Shown piece after piece: positions 25,341-34,164 of a DNA stretch of 64,000 nt. The translations under genes and the position numbers were made by a program. The notes under the pieces are model-generated. The model worked only from the letters and a program-made list of their open reading frames with translations. It had not been told where the DNA came from and made no database searches. Every line of letters begins with the position of its first letter. Position 1 is the stretch's first letter. This DNA is from CAVVKW01 sp963749035. Its GTDB lineage: Bacteria > Verrucomicrobiota > Verrucomicrobiia > Chthoniobacterales > JAATET01. Location of the stretch: positions 434,001 to 498,000 of the forward strand of contig CAVVKW010000002.1 in assembly GCA_963749035.1 (NCBI GenBank), written 5' to 3'.

Positions 25341-26300
25341 TCACATGATGCGCTCGGCGAGTTCCTCCCCCGCGACGAACCGTTGGAAATTCGCCACGAA
25401 GTGTCGGATCAGCGACAACGCCTCGTCGCCGTGCCCACCCGCGAGGTGCGGAGTGATGTAGCAGTTCTCCACGGCGCGCAGTGGATGGTTGGTCGCCAAT
25501 GGCTCAGGCGTCGTCACGTCTAGCCACGCCGCCCGGAGCCTCCCGCTTTCCAGGGCAGCCAGCAACGCCGCTTGATCCACCGTTGAACCGCGACCGATGT
25601 TGTAGAAGGCCGCGCCGTCCTTCATCGCCGAGAACTTTTCGGAATCGATCAATCCGTCCGTCTGCGAGCTACCCGGCAGGATATTCACGACGTGATCCGC
25701 TCCCGCCAGCGCGGGCAAAAGGTCCGTCCGCACCTCGATACCTTCAGTTCCCCGTTCCCTCCGCCGAAATGCCGTCACCTCCGCACCAAACGGAGCGAGC
25801 CGCTCAGCCAACTTCCGCCCAATCGATCCAAATCCCAGGATGAGGACCCTCTCTCCCGACAAGGTCGAGCTCCGGGCCCGGAGATCCTTCCAGTCGGCTG
25901 ACCCATTCCCCGCGGCACTCGCCAATGCGAGTGGCAGACCGCGAACTTGCGCCAACAAAAAGCTCAACACGTGCACCGCACACGCTTCGGCGTAAACTCC
26001 CGCGCTGTGAGTAACCGCAATCCCTCGAGATTGCACCAGCTCGCGGAACTCTGCCGTGTCGTATCGCGTGAAGCCGGAGCTACTCACTTGCACCCACTTC
26101 AATCGCTTTGCCCCCGCAATCGCCGCCGGATCGGGTTGCCCCACCGCGACTTCCGCGGCAGCAATGGCTGGATCGATCTCGACCTCAGCCAGCACCGACG
26201 TCGCCGGTTTCCTTGCGAAAATCAACTCATGGCCCGCCGTCCCACCTTGCAAAACATCTAAAGCCCTCCCGGAAACCGGGAAATCCACGAAAATCTTCAT
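25341..26300 (-). CDS. D-2-hydroxyacid dehydrogenase family oxidoreductase
   Basis: 319 residues from ATG 26300. The NAD(P)-binding motif is VLILGFGSIGRKLAERL, followed by the substrate and catalytic blocks VVNILPGSSQTDGLID, FYNIGRGSTVDQAAL and the catalytic histidine in CYITPHLAGGH. The second catalytic pair lies near WLDVTTPEPL. Substrate is not predictable. It converges with thiH (22 bp between stops). Confidence 0.9.
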   Translation of the reverse strand: MKIFVDFPVSGRALDVLQGGTAGHELIFARKPATSVLAEVEIDPAIAAAEVAVGQPDPAAIAGAKRLKWVQVSSSGFTRYDTAEFRELVQSRGIAVTHSAGVYAEACAVHVLSFLLAQVRGLPLALASAAGNGSADWKDLRARSSTLSGERVLILGFGSIGRKLAERLAPFGAEVTAFRRRERGTEGIEVRTDLLPALAGADHVVNILPGSSQTDGLIDSEKFSAMKDGAAFYNIGRGSTVDQAALLAALESGRLRAAWLDVTTPEPLATNHPLRAVENCYITPHLAGGHGDEALSLIRHFVANFQRFVAGEELAERIM

Positions 26301-26504
26301 ACCCCTCAGTTCATCGGACTTTCATCGCCTGAGATCAATCAAGACATCACCGCCCCGACAGCCTCTCGAAGTCACGCTTCCCCGATGGCGATGGCATTCG
26401 ATCATGAGGCCCAGAGATTCTTTCGTGAAATTGAATGACAAACAGCGGATAGGGTTCCGCGCAACTTGCCCCGCGCCTGTAAGCTGCGGCCGATCAAGCG
26501 AACC

Positions 26505-27371
26505 TCAAAGACCTTCCGTGGCCTCCGCCATCCGATCAATCGATTCGTTAGCCGGCTCCCACCACGGAGACCAAAGCTGTCCCATGTGAAGCAATCCATC
26601 GATCACGCGGAGACTGACCGATGCACCCGCCAACCTCGCCCGACGCTCGAGCAAAACGGAGTCGTCCCGAAGAACTTCAGATCCGCCAACATCGATCCAA
26701 GTCGGCGGCAACCCGGAAAGATCGTCAAGCAAAGGAGACATCTGCGGATCTCGCGGATCGAAATCTTCGCCGACGGCCATCTTGAAGAGCCGCTGATCAT
26801 CCGCGTCGTCCACCATGGGATCACCCGCCGACAGACTTGCCCGACATTCGTTCGCCCCGCTGCGATCGGTGTTGGGTGAGAAGAGGATCAGCCCAGGCAA
26901 TTCCCGACCCTCCCGTCGCAAAAACAAAGCCGCGACAAGCGCAAGGTGTCCACCGGCACTGTCTCCCACCAAGATGGGCGGAACGTCGTGCGATCGAATC
27001 ACCTCGAGAGCTAACTCCAGTTGAGCCGGCCACCTGGATTCAGGCGCGAGCGGGTAGGCCGGCAAACGAACCTCTCGCCCGGATCGTTGCGCCAGGCGCG
27101 CCGCGGGGCGGAGGTGCGTGTCGGGGCTCCCGAAAACGTAACCCCCTCCGTGGAACCAGACCATCGCCGCACGCCGCCTGACACCATCACCCGGCGAAAC
27201 CCGTAAGCCACTGGCATCGCGGCGTACCCGAACGTCATTCGGAAGCACCGTCCGATCCCATGAATCGCTTTCTTCGCCCAAAATGAGCCTCCGAAAACCC
27301 GCCCGCATCGCCTTCGCCCCGTCGCCAAGGTTCGCAGCCTGGATGCGCGCAACAATTTGCTCGCGACCCAC
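26505..27371 (-). CDS. Alpha/beta hydrolase, fold-3 (HSL-like esterase family)
   Basis: 288 residues from GTG 27371; the open frame extends to 27467, which would overlap the preceding gene by 43 bp, and ATG 27308 is another option. The oxyanion motif is WFHGGGYVFGSPDTH, the nucleophile motif GDSAGGHLAL, and the acid and base are in DVGGSEVLRDD and DGLLHMGQLW. This is the hormone-sensitive-lipase-like esterase layout. It follows the SDR gene on the same strand and they may act together on an alcohol/ester substrate, which is a guess. Confidence 0.85.
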   Translation of the reverse strand: MGREQIVARIQAANLGDGAKAMRAGFRRLILGEESDSWDRTVLPNDVRVRRDASGLRVSPGDGVRRRAAMVWFHGGGYVFGSPDTHLRPAARLAQRSGREVRLPAYPLAPESRWPAQLELALEVIRSHDVPPILVGDSAGGHLALVAALFLRREGRELPGLILFSPNTDRSGANECRASLSAGDPMVDDADDQRLFKMAVGEDFDPRDPQMSPLLDDLSGLPPTWIDVGGSEVLRDDSVLLERRARLAGASVSLRVIDGLLHMGQLWSPWWEPANESIDRMAEATEGL

Positions 27372-27424
27372 CCGCCCGGAAAACGGCGTCCGCCTCGCGA
27401 CATTCGACTTCGAGTCGCTCTCCT

Positions 27425-28228
27425 TCAAACGTTGATCGTCTGGACGGCACCTCCGTCCACCCGCCAATTCGACCCGTTCACGAAGCTCGCTCGCTCACTG
27501 CAGAGGCAAGAGATCACGAATCCGACTTCCTCCGCACGGCCCCGACGCTTCAAGACAAGGTGCGGGCGCTCTTCCTCGAGGAACCCCTCCACCGCCTCAT
27601 CTACGCTGACGCCCATTCTTTCAGCTCGCTTCTCCATCATCCCGTCGGTCATGTCCGATTTGATGAACGCCGGAGCGACGCAATTGATGAGAACACCCTG
27701 CTGGGCGTAAACCTGACTCATTCCCTTTGCAAAGCTCAGGACGGCGGCCTTCGAGGCGTTGTAAACGACCTCGTCGGGATACGGTTGAGCGACGTTCTCC
27801 GAGACGACGAAAACGACTCGCCCCCACCCGCGATCGCGCATCCCTGGAATGAGAGCCTTTGATACCCGGACCGCCGTCATGAAATCGGTATTCCACGCGT
27901 GCGTCCAATCCTCCTCGGTGATGTCGTCCAACGGATCTCCCTTGGCTCCGGTGACTCCAGCCCCGTGCACCAGAATATCCGGATTCCATCCCGCTTCCCT
28001 CACCGCTGCTGCGACTTTGTCCGCACCGGATTGGTCCGACAGGTCTGCGACAACGGACACAACGTTCGTGCTACTGAGCCGACCTCGCGCATCGACCAAC
28101 TCCTTCTCGTCAATGTCTGTCAGAACGAGATTGCAGCCGTCGCCCTGTAAAATCTTCGCGGTCTCCAGCATCAAGTCTCCCGCCGCTCCGGTGATGACTG
28201 CCGTTTTTCCTGAAATGCGTAAATCCAT
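27425..28228 (-). CDS. Short-chain dehydrogenase/reductase
   Basis: 267 residues from ATG 28228. A Rossmann fold (KTAVITGAAGDLMLETAKIL) and the active site YNASK with Ser in VVSENVAQPYPDEVVYNASKAAV are visible, as is the C-terminal RVDGGAVQTINV. The cofactor motif is unusual: TGAAGDLM replaces the common TGxxxGIG, so the third glycine is missing. NNAG is replaced by VHGAGV. Substrate unknown. Confidence 0.9.
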   Translation of the reverse strand: MDLRISGKTAVITGAAGDLMLETAKILQGDGCNLVLTDIDEKELVDARGRLSSTNVVSVVADLSDQSGADKVAAAVREAGWNPDILVHGAGVTGAKGDPLDDITEEDWTHAWNTDFMTAVRVSKALIPGMRDRGWGRVVFVVSENVAQPYPDEVVYNASKAAVLSFAKGMSQVYAQQGVLINCVAPAFIKSDMTDGMMEKRAERMGVSVDEAVEGFLEEERPHLVLKRRGRAEEVGFVISCLCSERASFVNGSNWRVDGGAVQTINV

Positions 28229-28504
28229 GATCGTTTAATTTGGGGTCCGACTTTTCATCGGTGCGCGGTGATTTCTCAATTGCAACGAGTTCTGGCCGGA
28301 TAGCTGTGGGCGCCCGGGGGGGGGTAGTTCCCGAAACATTGAGGCGATCACGGAGCTTTTACGAGCGCGGGCGCCCAGCGGGATCCAAGTTTCGCGGTCG
28401 CGATGCGCTCATTCGCCTCGAAGACCTGCAGTGCCGCAGACGTCTCCCCGCCTGATCGCCCATTCGGCTGCCCCCCAGATGCTCATCCCGCCAAAAGGTG
28501 GATT
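28229..28504. other. Intergenic region without a recognised gene
   Basis: These 276 bp lie upstream of the SDR gene. A short poly-G tract (CCCGGGGGGGGGTAG near 28310) stands out. No coding frame with family features, RNA gene or terminator was recognised; the SDR promoter should be here. Confidence 0.5.
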
Positions 28505-28795
28505 GCTCGCTTCGCGAGGAGTATGGGCAGGACAGGATTGACTCCGGGCTTCGCCCTGCACCCTACGGGTTCGGCTAGCACCGAATCTGTCTCGCTTCGC
28601 TCGGCTCGAACTGCGTTCTCATCCTGTCGGAAACGAGAATGCTCGCTTCGCGAGGAGTATGGGCAGGACAGGATTGACTCCGGGCTTCGCCCTGCACCCT
28701 ACGGGTTCGGCTAGCACCGAATCTGTCTCGCTTCGCTCGGCTCGAACTGCGTTCTCATCCTGTCGGAAACGAGAATGCTCGCTTCGCGAGGAGTA
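28505..28795. repeat. 136-bp tandem repeat carrying the tRNA-Tyr 3' end
   Basis: Two full copies start at 28505 and 28641, and a third begins at 28777 and runs into the genuine tRNA-Tyr. Each copy starts with GCTCGCTTCGCGAGGAGTAT and then the sequence ATGGGCAGGACAGGATT, which is the complement of the last ~17 bases of tRNA-Tyr. Short hairpins lie inside (GGGCTTCGCCC, CCCTACGGG, CTCGCTTCGCGAG). The copies look identical by eye, so the duplication is recent or kept homogeneous. The pattern means that the tRNA 3' part and its downstream spacer were duplicated in tandem. Confidence 0.9.
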
Positions 28796-28877
28796 TGGGC
28801 AGGACAGGATTCGAACCTGTGAAGGAAATTCCAGTAGATTTACAGTCTACCCCGTTTGGCCACTCCGGAACCTACCC
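28796..28877 (-). tRNA. tRNA-Tyr (anticodon GTA)
   Basis: 82-nt class II tRNA with acceptor stem GGGTAGG/CCTGCCC (one G-T pair), anticodon loop CTGTAAA (GTA), a long variable arm and T-arm CAGGTTCGAATCCTG. Discriminator A; CCA is not encoded. It begins 10 bp after the cyclophilin stop on the same strand and is probably the last unit of that operon transcript. Confidence 0.95.
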
Positions 28878-28887
28878 GTTCTAAATA

Positions 28888-29520
28888 CTACTCTTCTATG
28901 GGAGTGCCCACCGACGCAACCGTCATTTCGGGCTCCATTGTGATAGAGCGAATCACAATTTTTTCCAAGGGGAAATCATTGCTGTTCGTCGACACTTTGC
29001 TGATTTCGTCCAGCACTTCCAAACCCTCGACCACCCGCCCAAACACCGTGTAGTCCCCGTCGAGCTGCGGCATCGGTGTCAGACAGACGTAAAATTGACT
29101 GCCGCTGGACGCCCTCGTCGGGTTCACGTTGTCGGGTAATCTTGAAGCAGCGACCGACCCCCGAAGGTGCGATAGGCGGATCTCAGCCGGCAGCGTGTAG
29201 CCGGGACCCCCGGTACCCGATCGATCCGTGTCGCCGCGACGGCTATACGGGTCGCCGGTCTGGACCAGCAAATCCGGGAAGACCCGATGAAACCTCATCC
29301 CGTCGTAAAATCCACGTCGAGCAAGTTCCTTGAAGTTCGCCGAAGTGAGCGGGGCCGCGGCCTCGTCGAGCTTGATGACGACCCGCCGGAACTCCTTCTC
29401 TTTCCCCACCCGAATCGACATCACGGCGACCTCCGGACCGCTGTAAACGACCGTCGGCCGATTGAGGCAGCCACTCAGCACGATCGTAAGCAGCAGGAGG
29501 ACGACGGGGGTTATTCGCAT
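28888..29520 (-). CDS. Lipoprotein peptidyl-prolyl isomerase (cyclophilin type)
   Basis: 210 residues from ATG 29520. Lipobox LSGC (Cys near 18) indicates lipidation. Cyclophilin blocks follow: VVIKLDEAAAPLTSANFKELARRGFYDGMRFHRV, QTGDP, SSGSQFYVCL and YTVFGRVVEGLEVLDEISKV. It should catalyse proline isomerisation during folding of periplasmic or outer-membrane proteins. The start overlaps the ygfZ stop by 10 bp, and it shares the operon with a SurA-like isomerase. Confidence 0.93.
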   Translation of the reverse strand: MRITPVVLLLLTIVLSGCLNRPTVVYSGPEVAVMSIRVGKEKEFRRVVIKLDEAAAPLTSANFKELARRGFYDGMRFHRVFPDLLVQTGDPYSRRGDTDRSGTGGPGYTLPAEIRLSHLRGSVAASRLPDNVNPTRASSGSQFYVCLTPMPQLDGDYTVFGRVVEGLEVLDEISKVSTNSNDFPLEKIVIRSITMEPEMTVASVGTPIEE

Positions 29521-30407
29521 GGCAATTCGCACAATTTCACTCGGGACCCCGAAGCGGTGAAATACTCCCCGATCTCTTCCTGGCCGCGCCTGATGTAACA
29601 AAGTCCCACCGGCCGTGCCAATTCAAAGTGCTCCGCCACCGAGGTGACCGTTCCGATCGTCTTCTCTTCCCCTGCCGCAACGAACAAACCGTCGCCCGCC
29701 GCAACCTTTCCCTCCTCCACGACCAACGAATTCAGGGTTCGATTCGTCCGTCCGACACTCTCGACTCGCGAGACCACTTCCTGCCCAATGTAGCATCCCT
29801 TGTGAAAATCCACCGCCGTCTTGTCGAGTCCGGCTTCCGCTGGGAGCGTGTCGGCGGTCAGCTCCGCGCCCCAGCGAGGGACTTCGTTCTCGATCCGCAG
29901 GACATCAATGTCGCGCTCGCTCAGTTCACCCGCGGCACCCAGACCCGTCAGGTCCGTCGCCCGAAGGTCAATTCCGTCAATCCCCATTCGATTTGCCCGC
30001 CGAAGCCCGCGACCCGCGTCCAGCAACTTCGTAGCCATTTCGCCAAACACGTGAACCTCCGCCCCCGCCTCCACGTCCCGACGCTCGAGTTCGACGTCAT
30101 CCGCAACGACGTATCGTCCCAGCCGCGCTTCAAGCGGATCACCCAATTCCAGATCCGATTCGACAATGAGCTGAGCTTCGTCGTTCCAAATCAGGACGAT
30201 TCCATCCAACTTCCCGCGGATCGAGACCACGCACGCGGGCATCGCGGTCCCGGGCTTGAGTTTTCTCACGTCGTTGGTCACCTGCCCATTCAGGTAACGC
30301 TCGCGATCACTCCCGGTCAGCACGAGTCGGCTTCGTGCGGGTAAATGATAAAAGCCGCCCTCACGCCGCGCGCTCCGCAACGTCTCCCTGGTTCCACTCT
30401 CCGCCAC
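29511..30407 (-). CDS. ygfZ: YgfZ/GcvT-like folate-binding protein
   Basis: 298 residues from GTG 30407. The YgfZ signature HKGCYIGQEVVSR (K-G-C-Y-x-G-Q-E) is present at about residue 205. N-terminal blocks (SRLVLTGSDRERYLNGQVTNDV) match the GcvT fold. The protein acts in repair or maturation of certain Fe-S enzymes with tetrahydrofolate. It sits 2 bp after the HIBADH-like gene and overlaps the cyclophilin gene. Confidence 0.92.
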   Translation of the reverse strand: MAESGTRETLRSARREGGFYHLPARSRLVLTGSDRERYLNGQVTNDVRKLKPGTAMPACVVSIRGKLDGIVLIWNDEAQLIVESDLELGDPLEARLGRYVVADDVELERRDVEAGAEVHVFGEMATKLLDAGRGLRRANRMGIDGIDLRATDLTGLGAAGELSERDIDVLRIENEVPRWGAELTADTLPAEAGLDKTAVDFHKGCYIGQEVVSRVESVGRTNRTLNSLVVEEGKVAAGDGLFVAAGEEKTIGTVTSVAEHFELARPVGLCYIRRGQEEIGEYFTASGSRVKLCELPCE

Positions 30408-30409
30408 GA

Positions 30410-31354
30410 TCAGTCCGTTCCACCGGAGCCGAATAACGACCGCCGCTTCTTCGGCTTCCCAGCGTCGGACGCCGCGAAAACGGCCTCGACGGCCAACGGT
30501 TCCTTACCCGGGAATCCGTAGTGCTTCGACACCGACGAGAAATCCAAATCCGCCCACCCGTGCTCCATCCCGGCCATCAAAGCACCGGCAGTCGCGTTCG
30601 CTGCCGGCAACTCCATCCCGGAGCGCTCCGCCGCAGCCAGCAGCAACTGGACGTCTTTGAACATGTTCTTGAGCGAGAAATTCGGATCGAATTTCCCCGC
30701 CAACATCAGCGGGACCTTGGCGTCCGAAACTCCCGACCGGGCCGCATTTAACTCGATCGCCTGTGCAAATTTCTCGAGCGGCACGCCGTTTTTCTCGAGT
30801 AAACCCATCGCTTCGGAAAGCGCTTCGACGGCCGCCGCCGAGATCAGATTGGTCGCGATCTTCACCAGGCTCGCCTGCCCGATCTCACCGATCTCGAGGA
30901 TCGATTTCGAAGAGACCTCCAGCACCGGACGGGCGCGCGTTAGCGCTTCGGACGAGCCACCGACGTAATAAACCAACTCTCCAGCTTCAGCCGCTTTCAG
31001 GCTTCCCGTAAACGGAGCGTCGATGAGATCGGCGCCCGCTCGACGGGCAATCTCCGCCGCCTCAGTCACCTCGTCTGGTCCGACGGTCGCGTGGTTCAAA
31101 ACCAAGTGGCGGGCCGAGAGCACCGGCTCCACCGCCTTCATCACTTCGATCAATGCCGGGCCATCCGAAACGAACGTCAGCAAAATCTCCGCCGACTCCG
31201 CAACCTCCGCTGCGGACGAAAGAAAATTAGGCTCGGCCTTCGGAGAGCGGTTCCAAACCCAAACCTCGTAACCAGCTCGGCGCAAATGGGACGCGACTCG
31301 GGACCCAATGATCCCGAGTCCGATGACCCCTACCGACTGCTTCCTGCGAGGCAT
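30410..31354 (-). CDS. NAD(P)-dependent oxidoreductase, 3-hydroxyisobutyrate dehydrogenase family
   Basis: 314 residues from ATG 31354. Rossmann motif VGVIGLGIIGSRVASHL, substrate loop DAPFTGSLKAAEAGELVYYVGG and catalytic lysine in SLVKIATNL. This layout fits beta-hydroxyacid dehydrogenases such as glyoxylate/succinic semialdehyde reductases; the exact substrate is not determined. It starts 5 bp after the SurA-like gene. Confidence 0.9.
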   Translation of the reverse strand: MPRRKQSVGVIGLGIIGSRVASHLRRAGYEVWVWNRSPKAEPNFLSSAAEVAESAEILLTFVSDGPALIEVMKAVEPVLSARHLVLNHATVGPDEVTEAAEIARRAGADLIDAPFTGSLKAAEAGELVYYVGGSSEALTRARPVLEVSSKSILEIGEIGQASLVKIATNLISAAAVEALSEAMGLLEKNGVPLEKFAQAIELNAARSGVSDAKVPLMLAGKFDPNFSLKNMFKDVQLLLAAAERSGMELPAANATAGALMAGMEHGWADLDFSSVSKHYGFPGKEPLAVEAVFAASDAGKPKKRRSLFGSGGTD

Positions 31355-31359
31355 CCCGC

Positions 31360-32598
31360 TTAGTTCTCAGCGGATTCAGGCGACGCTTCAGGCGTCGCGT
31401 CCGCATCAGCGTCAGCCGCGGTCGGAGCAGCACCAGCACCCGGTGCGCCCATGCCCATTCCCATTCCCATACCGGTCGGCTGAGGCAGCTCGACGTCGAT
31501 CTCTGCGTCACCCCGCAGCTTCGCCAGCACTTCGTTCACGCCCGCTTGGTCCTTCTGACCCTTGAGGAACGCTTCGAGCTGCGGCTTCACCTCCTCGAAA
31601 GGCATTTTGCCAGCCTCTTTCTTATCTGTGACCTTGATCACGTGATAACCGAACTGCGTTTTGACTGGATCGCTGATCTCGCCCACTTCCATTCCGAACG
31701 CGGCGTCGGCAAATTCCGGCACCATCTGCTCCTTGGTGAAAAAATCGAGGTCGCCACCGCTTTCGTCAGCACCTGGCTCATCCGAAAGCTTCTTGGCAAC
31801 TTCGTTGAAATCCGCACCGTCAGCACGCACTTCCTCGGCCGCTTCATTGGCGGCTTCTTCCTTCTCCTTCATCGTCCCTTCGTCAGCGTCGTCGGGAGTC
31901 AGAATCAAGATGTGGCTCGCGCGGACCATTTCTGGCTGTTCGAACTGTTCGGAATTTTCCTCGTAGAACGCTTTCGCCTCCTCGTCGGTGACCTCGGTAT
32001 CACCGACCTGGCTCTCGACCCATTTGCGCTGGCCAAGGCCGTCCTTGATGAGACCACGGAGCTTCTCCTCGGTCTGGCCGCTCTGTTCGAGCTGCTGCTC
32101 AAATGCCTCGGGAGTCGGGAACTGCTCTTTGATCTTCGCGATCTCGGCATCCACGTCCGCATCGGTAACCTCGATGTCCTTCGACGCCTCCTTCACGAGC
32201 TTGTCCGTGATCATGTCCTGCAGAATCTGATTGTATCCCGCGAGCTTCTGCTCGTTGGACAGCGCGGACGGATCGACCCCCGCCCCGGAAACCGCGTTGT
32301 TGAAGGATTCCTCGAGCTCCGCTTTGGAAATGGCTTCCCCGTTCACGGTCGCGACCGGATCAGGAATCTCGAGTGGTTCCTGCGCCGGCGTTGCGGTAGG
32401 TGCGGGTAAAGTATTGGCCTGAGAAGTCGCGACCGCATCGGCGGCCGACGTGGATTCCGCAGCCGGTGTAGCGGTCGCCGTAGCGACGGGCTCGGCGACC
32501 GCCTCGGTCGTAGCCTCGTCTTGCGCGAAGGTGGGGAGAATTGCCGAGATGCCGAGCATCGAGGCGGTGAGCCAATGGGGAAGTGATTTGCGAATCAT
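31360..32598 (-). CDS. SurA/PrsA-like periplasmic peptidyl-prolyl isomerase
   Basis: 412 residues from ATG 32598. A signal peptide (MIRKSLPHWLTASMLGISAILPTFA) and an Ala/Thr-rich linker lead into a SurA N-terminal helical domain (PVATVNGEAISKAELEESFNNAV...). A parvulin domain (VRASHILILTPDDAD, GGDLDFFTKEQMVPEFADAAFGMEVGEISDPVKTQFGYHVIKV) follows at roughly 225-340. The C-terminus is low-complexity with MGMGMGMG and Ala/Asp repeats. It is the first gene of a minus-strand operon ending in tRNA-Tyr. Confidence 0.93.
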   Translation of the reverse strand: MIRKSLPHWLTASMLGISAILPTFAQDEATTEAVAEPVATATATPAAESTSAADAVATSQANTLPAPTATPAQEPLEIPDPVATVNGEAISKAELEESFNNAVSGAGVDPSALSNEQKLAGYNQILQDMITDKLVKEASKDIEVTDADVDAEIAKIKEQFPTPEAFEQQLEQSGQTEEKLRGLIKDGLGQRKWVESQVGDTEVTDEEAKAFYEENSEQFEQPEMVRASHILILTPDDADEGTMKEKEEAANEAAEEVRADGADFNEVAKKLSDEPGADESGGDLDFFTKEQMVPEFADAAFGMEVGEISDPVKTQFGYHVIKVTDKKEAGKMPFEEVKPQLEAFLKGQKDQAGVNEVLAKLRGDAEIDVELPQPTGMGMGMGMGAPGAGAAPTAADADADATPEASPESAEN

Positions 32599-32716
32599 AG
32601 AAGGTGTATAAACTAACGCCTTCCGTTTCGCACGAGAGACGAGGCATTGCCAGTGCAATCTCGGCGATCTTTCATTTACAAACCTCGGAACGCGGTGCAT
32701 TCTCATTGCCCCCATT

Positions 32717-32798
32717 GCTCACGTGGCGGAATTGGCAGACGCGCTAGATTCAGGATCTAGTGGGGCAACTCGTGGAGGTTCGAGTCCTCTCGTGAGCA
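32717..32798 (+). tRNA. tRNA-Leu (anticodon CAG)
   Basis: 82-nt class II tRNA: acceptor GCTCACG/CGTGAGC, D-arm GGCGGAATTGGCAGACGC, anticodon stem TAGAT/ATCTA with loop TCAGG (CAG), variable arm TGGGGCAACTCGT and T-arm GGAGGTTCGAGTCCTC. Discriminator A, no encoded CCA. It lies divergent from the SurA-like gene across ~118 bp. Confidence 0.95.
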
Positions 32799-33123
32799 CT
32801 TTCTTTCGCTTTTTTGAGGCCTCCATTTAGGTCATCACGCGTGGCAGGACACGTCAGATCCTTCGCCCCTCGCCCCCCAGGCCGACCAACCGATCGCATC
32901 CATTTCACCGCGACGGGAGCTACCCGGCTCGACGCAGTGCCCGGATCAAATCATCGCGTCCCGGCGGAGTTCGTCACGACGGCGATCAGCGAGCGAAAAG
33001 CGCTGCGAGCAAACGCCGGCACTCGACGTACGCGACCATCCCCGCAAGGTGGTCTGCGAGTCATCGCGCCTGAACGTTTCCGGGAAAACGGGCGGGATCG
33101 CCGCCCAGCGTGAGCGGACCCGC
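32799..33123. other. Gap between tRNA-Leu and the FecR-domain gene, no gene recognised
   Basis: 325 bp. A T-rich stretch (CTTTCTTTCGCTTTTTTG) directly after the tRNA may end its transcript. A small hairpin, TGAGCG/CGCTCA, straddles the FecR gene end at 33111-33126. The one long frame on the plus strand is Arg/Pro-rich with no family features and was not called. Confidence 0.5.
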
Positions 33124-34161
33124 TCAGGTATCCGGAGAAAACGGCGAACCCGACGGCTCGGGAGCCGGAGGCACGGGCGGTGGCGTCGGTGGAGCCTGTG
33201 GCGGCTGCGGACGGGGAGCTTTCGGCGGCTTTGGACGTTTGTCTGGACGAGGTTTGGGCGGCTTCGGCGGTTTTGGAGCTGGTGGCTTCGGGTCCGCGTT
33301 CGGGCGATTGTTGTTCGGCGCCTGCGGCGGGGGATTCGGTCGGGAAACCGGACGGCGCGTCGGCTCCACCTGCGTCGCATTCGTCCGAACCTGAGCTTGA
33401 TTGACGTCCGTGACCGTTTGAAGAACCGGGCTCCGGTCCTTCCCTTTCAGTCCGTAGTCCACCGTGACAATATCTCCCTGCGACTTCATGATTTGCTGCT
33501 GTCGCGCGGCTTCGACGATCATCGGCTCGTTCGGAAACGGGGTGAAATCCGAGTTCATCAAACCAGACGTCTCGGTCAGCCGGGTAAGATCGACCAATAC
33601 CGGATCCGGCAAGCGATCCGCCCCAGCTGGCACCGTCACCATCTGGCCGGGCTCCAATAAGAGTGACTCTCCCAGTTGTCCGTTCAGCGACAACCGCATG
33701 GTCCCCTCGAGAACGATGAATTTCATCGTGCCATCTCCGCCCGCATCGACGTCGTATTCCACCATCACGGTCGTTCCCGTCACGGCTGCAGTGACCGCCG
33801 CGGTATTGATTTTCGCCCCACCTGCGTCCTTCGGCACCTGGAGCAGGATCACGCCTTTCTCCAGATTGAGCTCACGCGTTCCCCGCTGAAAGCTGAAGAT
33901 CGAGTTCCCGCCCAGTCTTGCCAGCGTCTCGTCGTTGAAAGTCAGCTCCGCCCGCGAGCGGTTGCCGGTCTGCACCGCCGTCCGCCCAGCGACCTCGTCG
34001 CCGACCGCGGCTTCACGCGCCCCCTGGTCGGGCGGTAGGATGTCGACCTCGTTGAAGACTCGCGTCACGCGGGCGCTATCGAGTTCGGCTCGCAGCGGGA
34101 AGCTCGCGAAGACGGATCCCAGAACGAGGGCTCCAATCGCAAGATAGTTCGTCGATTTCAT
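33124..34161 (-). CDS. FecR-domain protein with Pro-rich C-terminus
   Basis: 345 residues from ATG 34161. Signal peptide MKSTNYLAIGALVLGSVFASFPLRA, then a FecR domain (VGDEVAGRTAVQTGNRSRAELTFNDETLARLGGNSIFSF..., GTTVMVEYDVDAGGDGTMKFIVLEGTMRLS) to about residue 200. Residues 265-345 are a Pro/Lys-rich tail (PKPPAPKPPKPPKPRP). This exported form is not the inner-membrane anti-sigma FecR; such proteins occur next to CHASE2 cyclases. It starts 3 bp after the beta-barrel gene. Confidence 0.9.
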   Translation of the reverse strand: MKSTNYLAIGALVLGSVFASFPLRAELDSARVTRVFNEVDILPPDQGAREAAVGDEVAGRTAVQTGNRSRAELTFNDETLARLGGNSIFSFQRGTRELNLEKGVILLQVPKDAGGAKINTAAVTAAVTGTTVMVEYDVDAGGDGTMKFIVLEGTMRLSLNGQLGESLLLEPGQMVTVPAGADRLPDPVLVDLTRLTETSGLMNSDFTPFPNEPMIVEAARQQQIMKSQGDIVTVDYGLKGKDRSPVLQTVTDVNQAQVRTNATQVEPTRRPVSRPNPPPQAPNNNRPNADPKPPAPKPPKPPKPRPDKRPKPPKAPRPQPPQAPPTPPPVPPAPEPSGSPFSPDT

Positions 34162-34164
34162 AAT

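Noticed and set aside
28505..28795. CRISPR array
   Set aside because: The unit is 136 bp, contiguous without unique spacers, and contains a tRNA 3' end; no cas gene is present. No CRISPR array was seen anywhere in the window.
32814..33113. 99-codon plus-strand frame after tRNA-Leu
   Set aside because: Arg/Pro-rich composition without motif, typical of chance frames in high-GC DNA.
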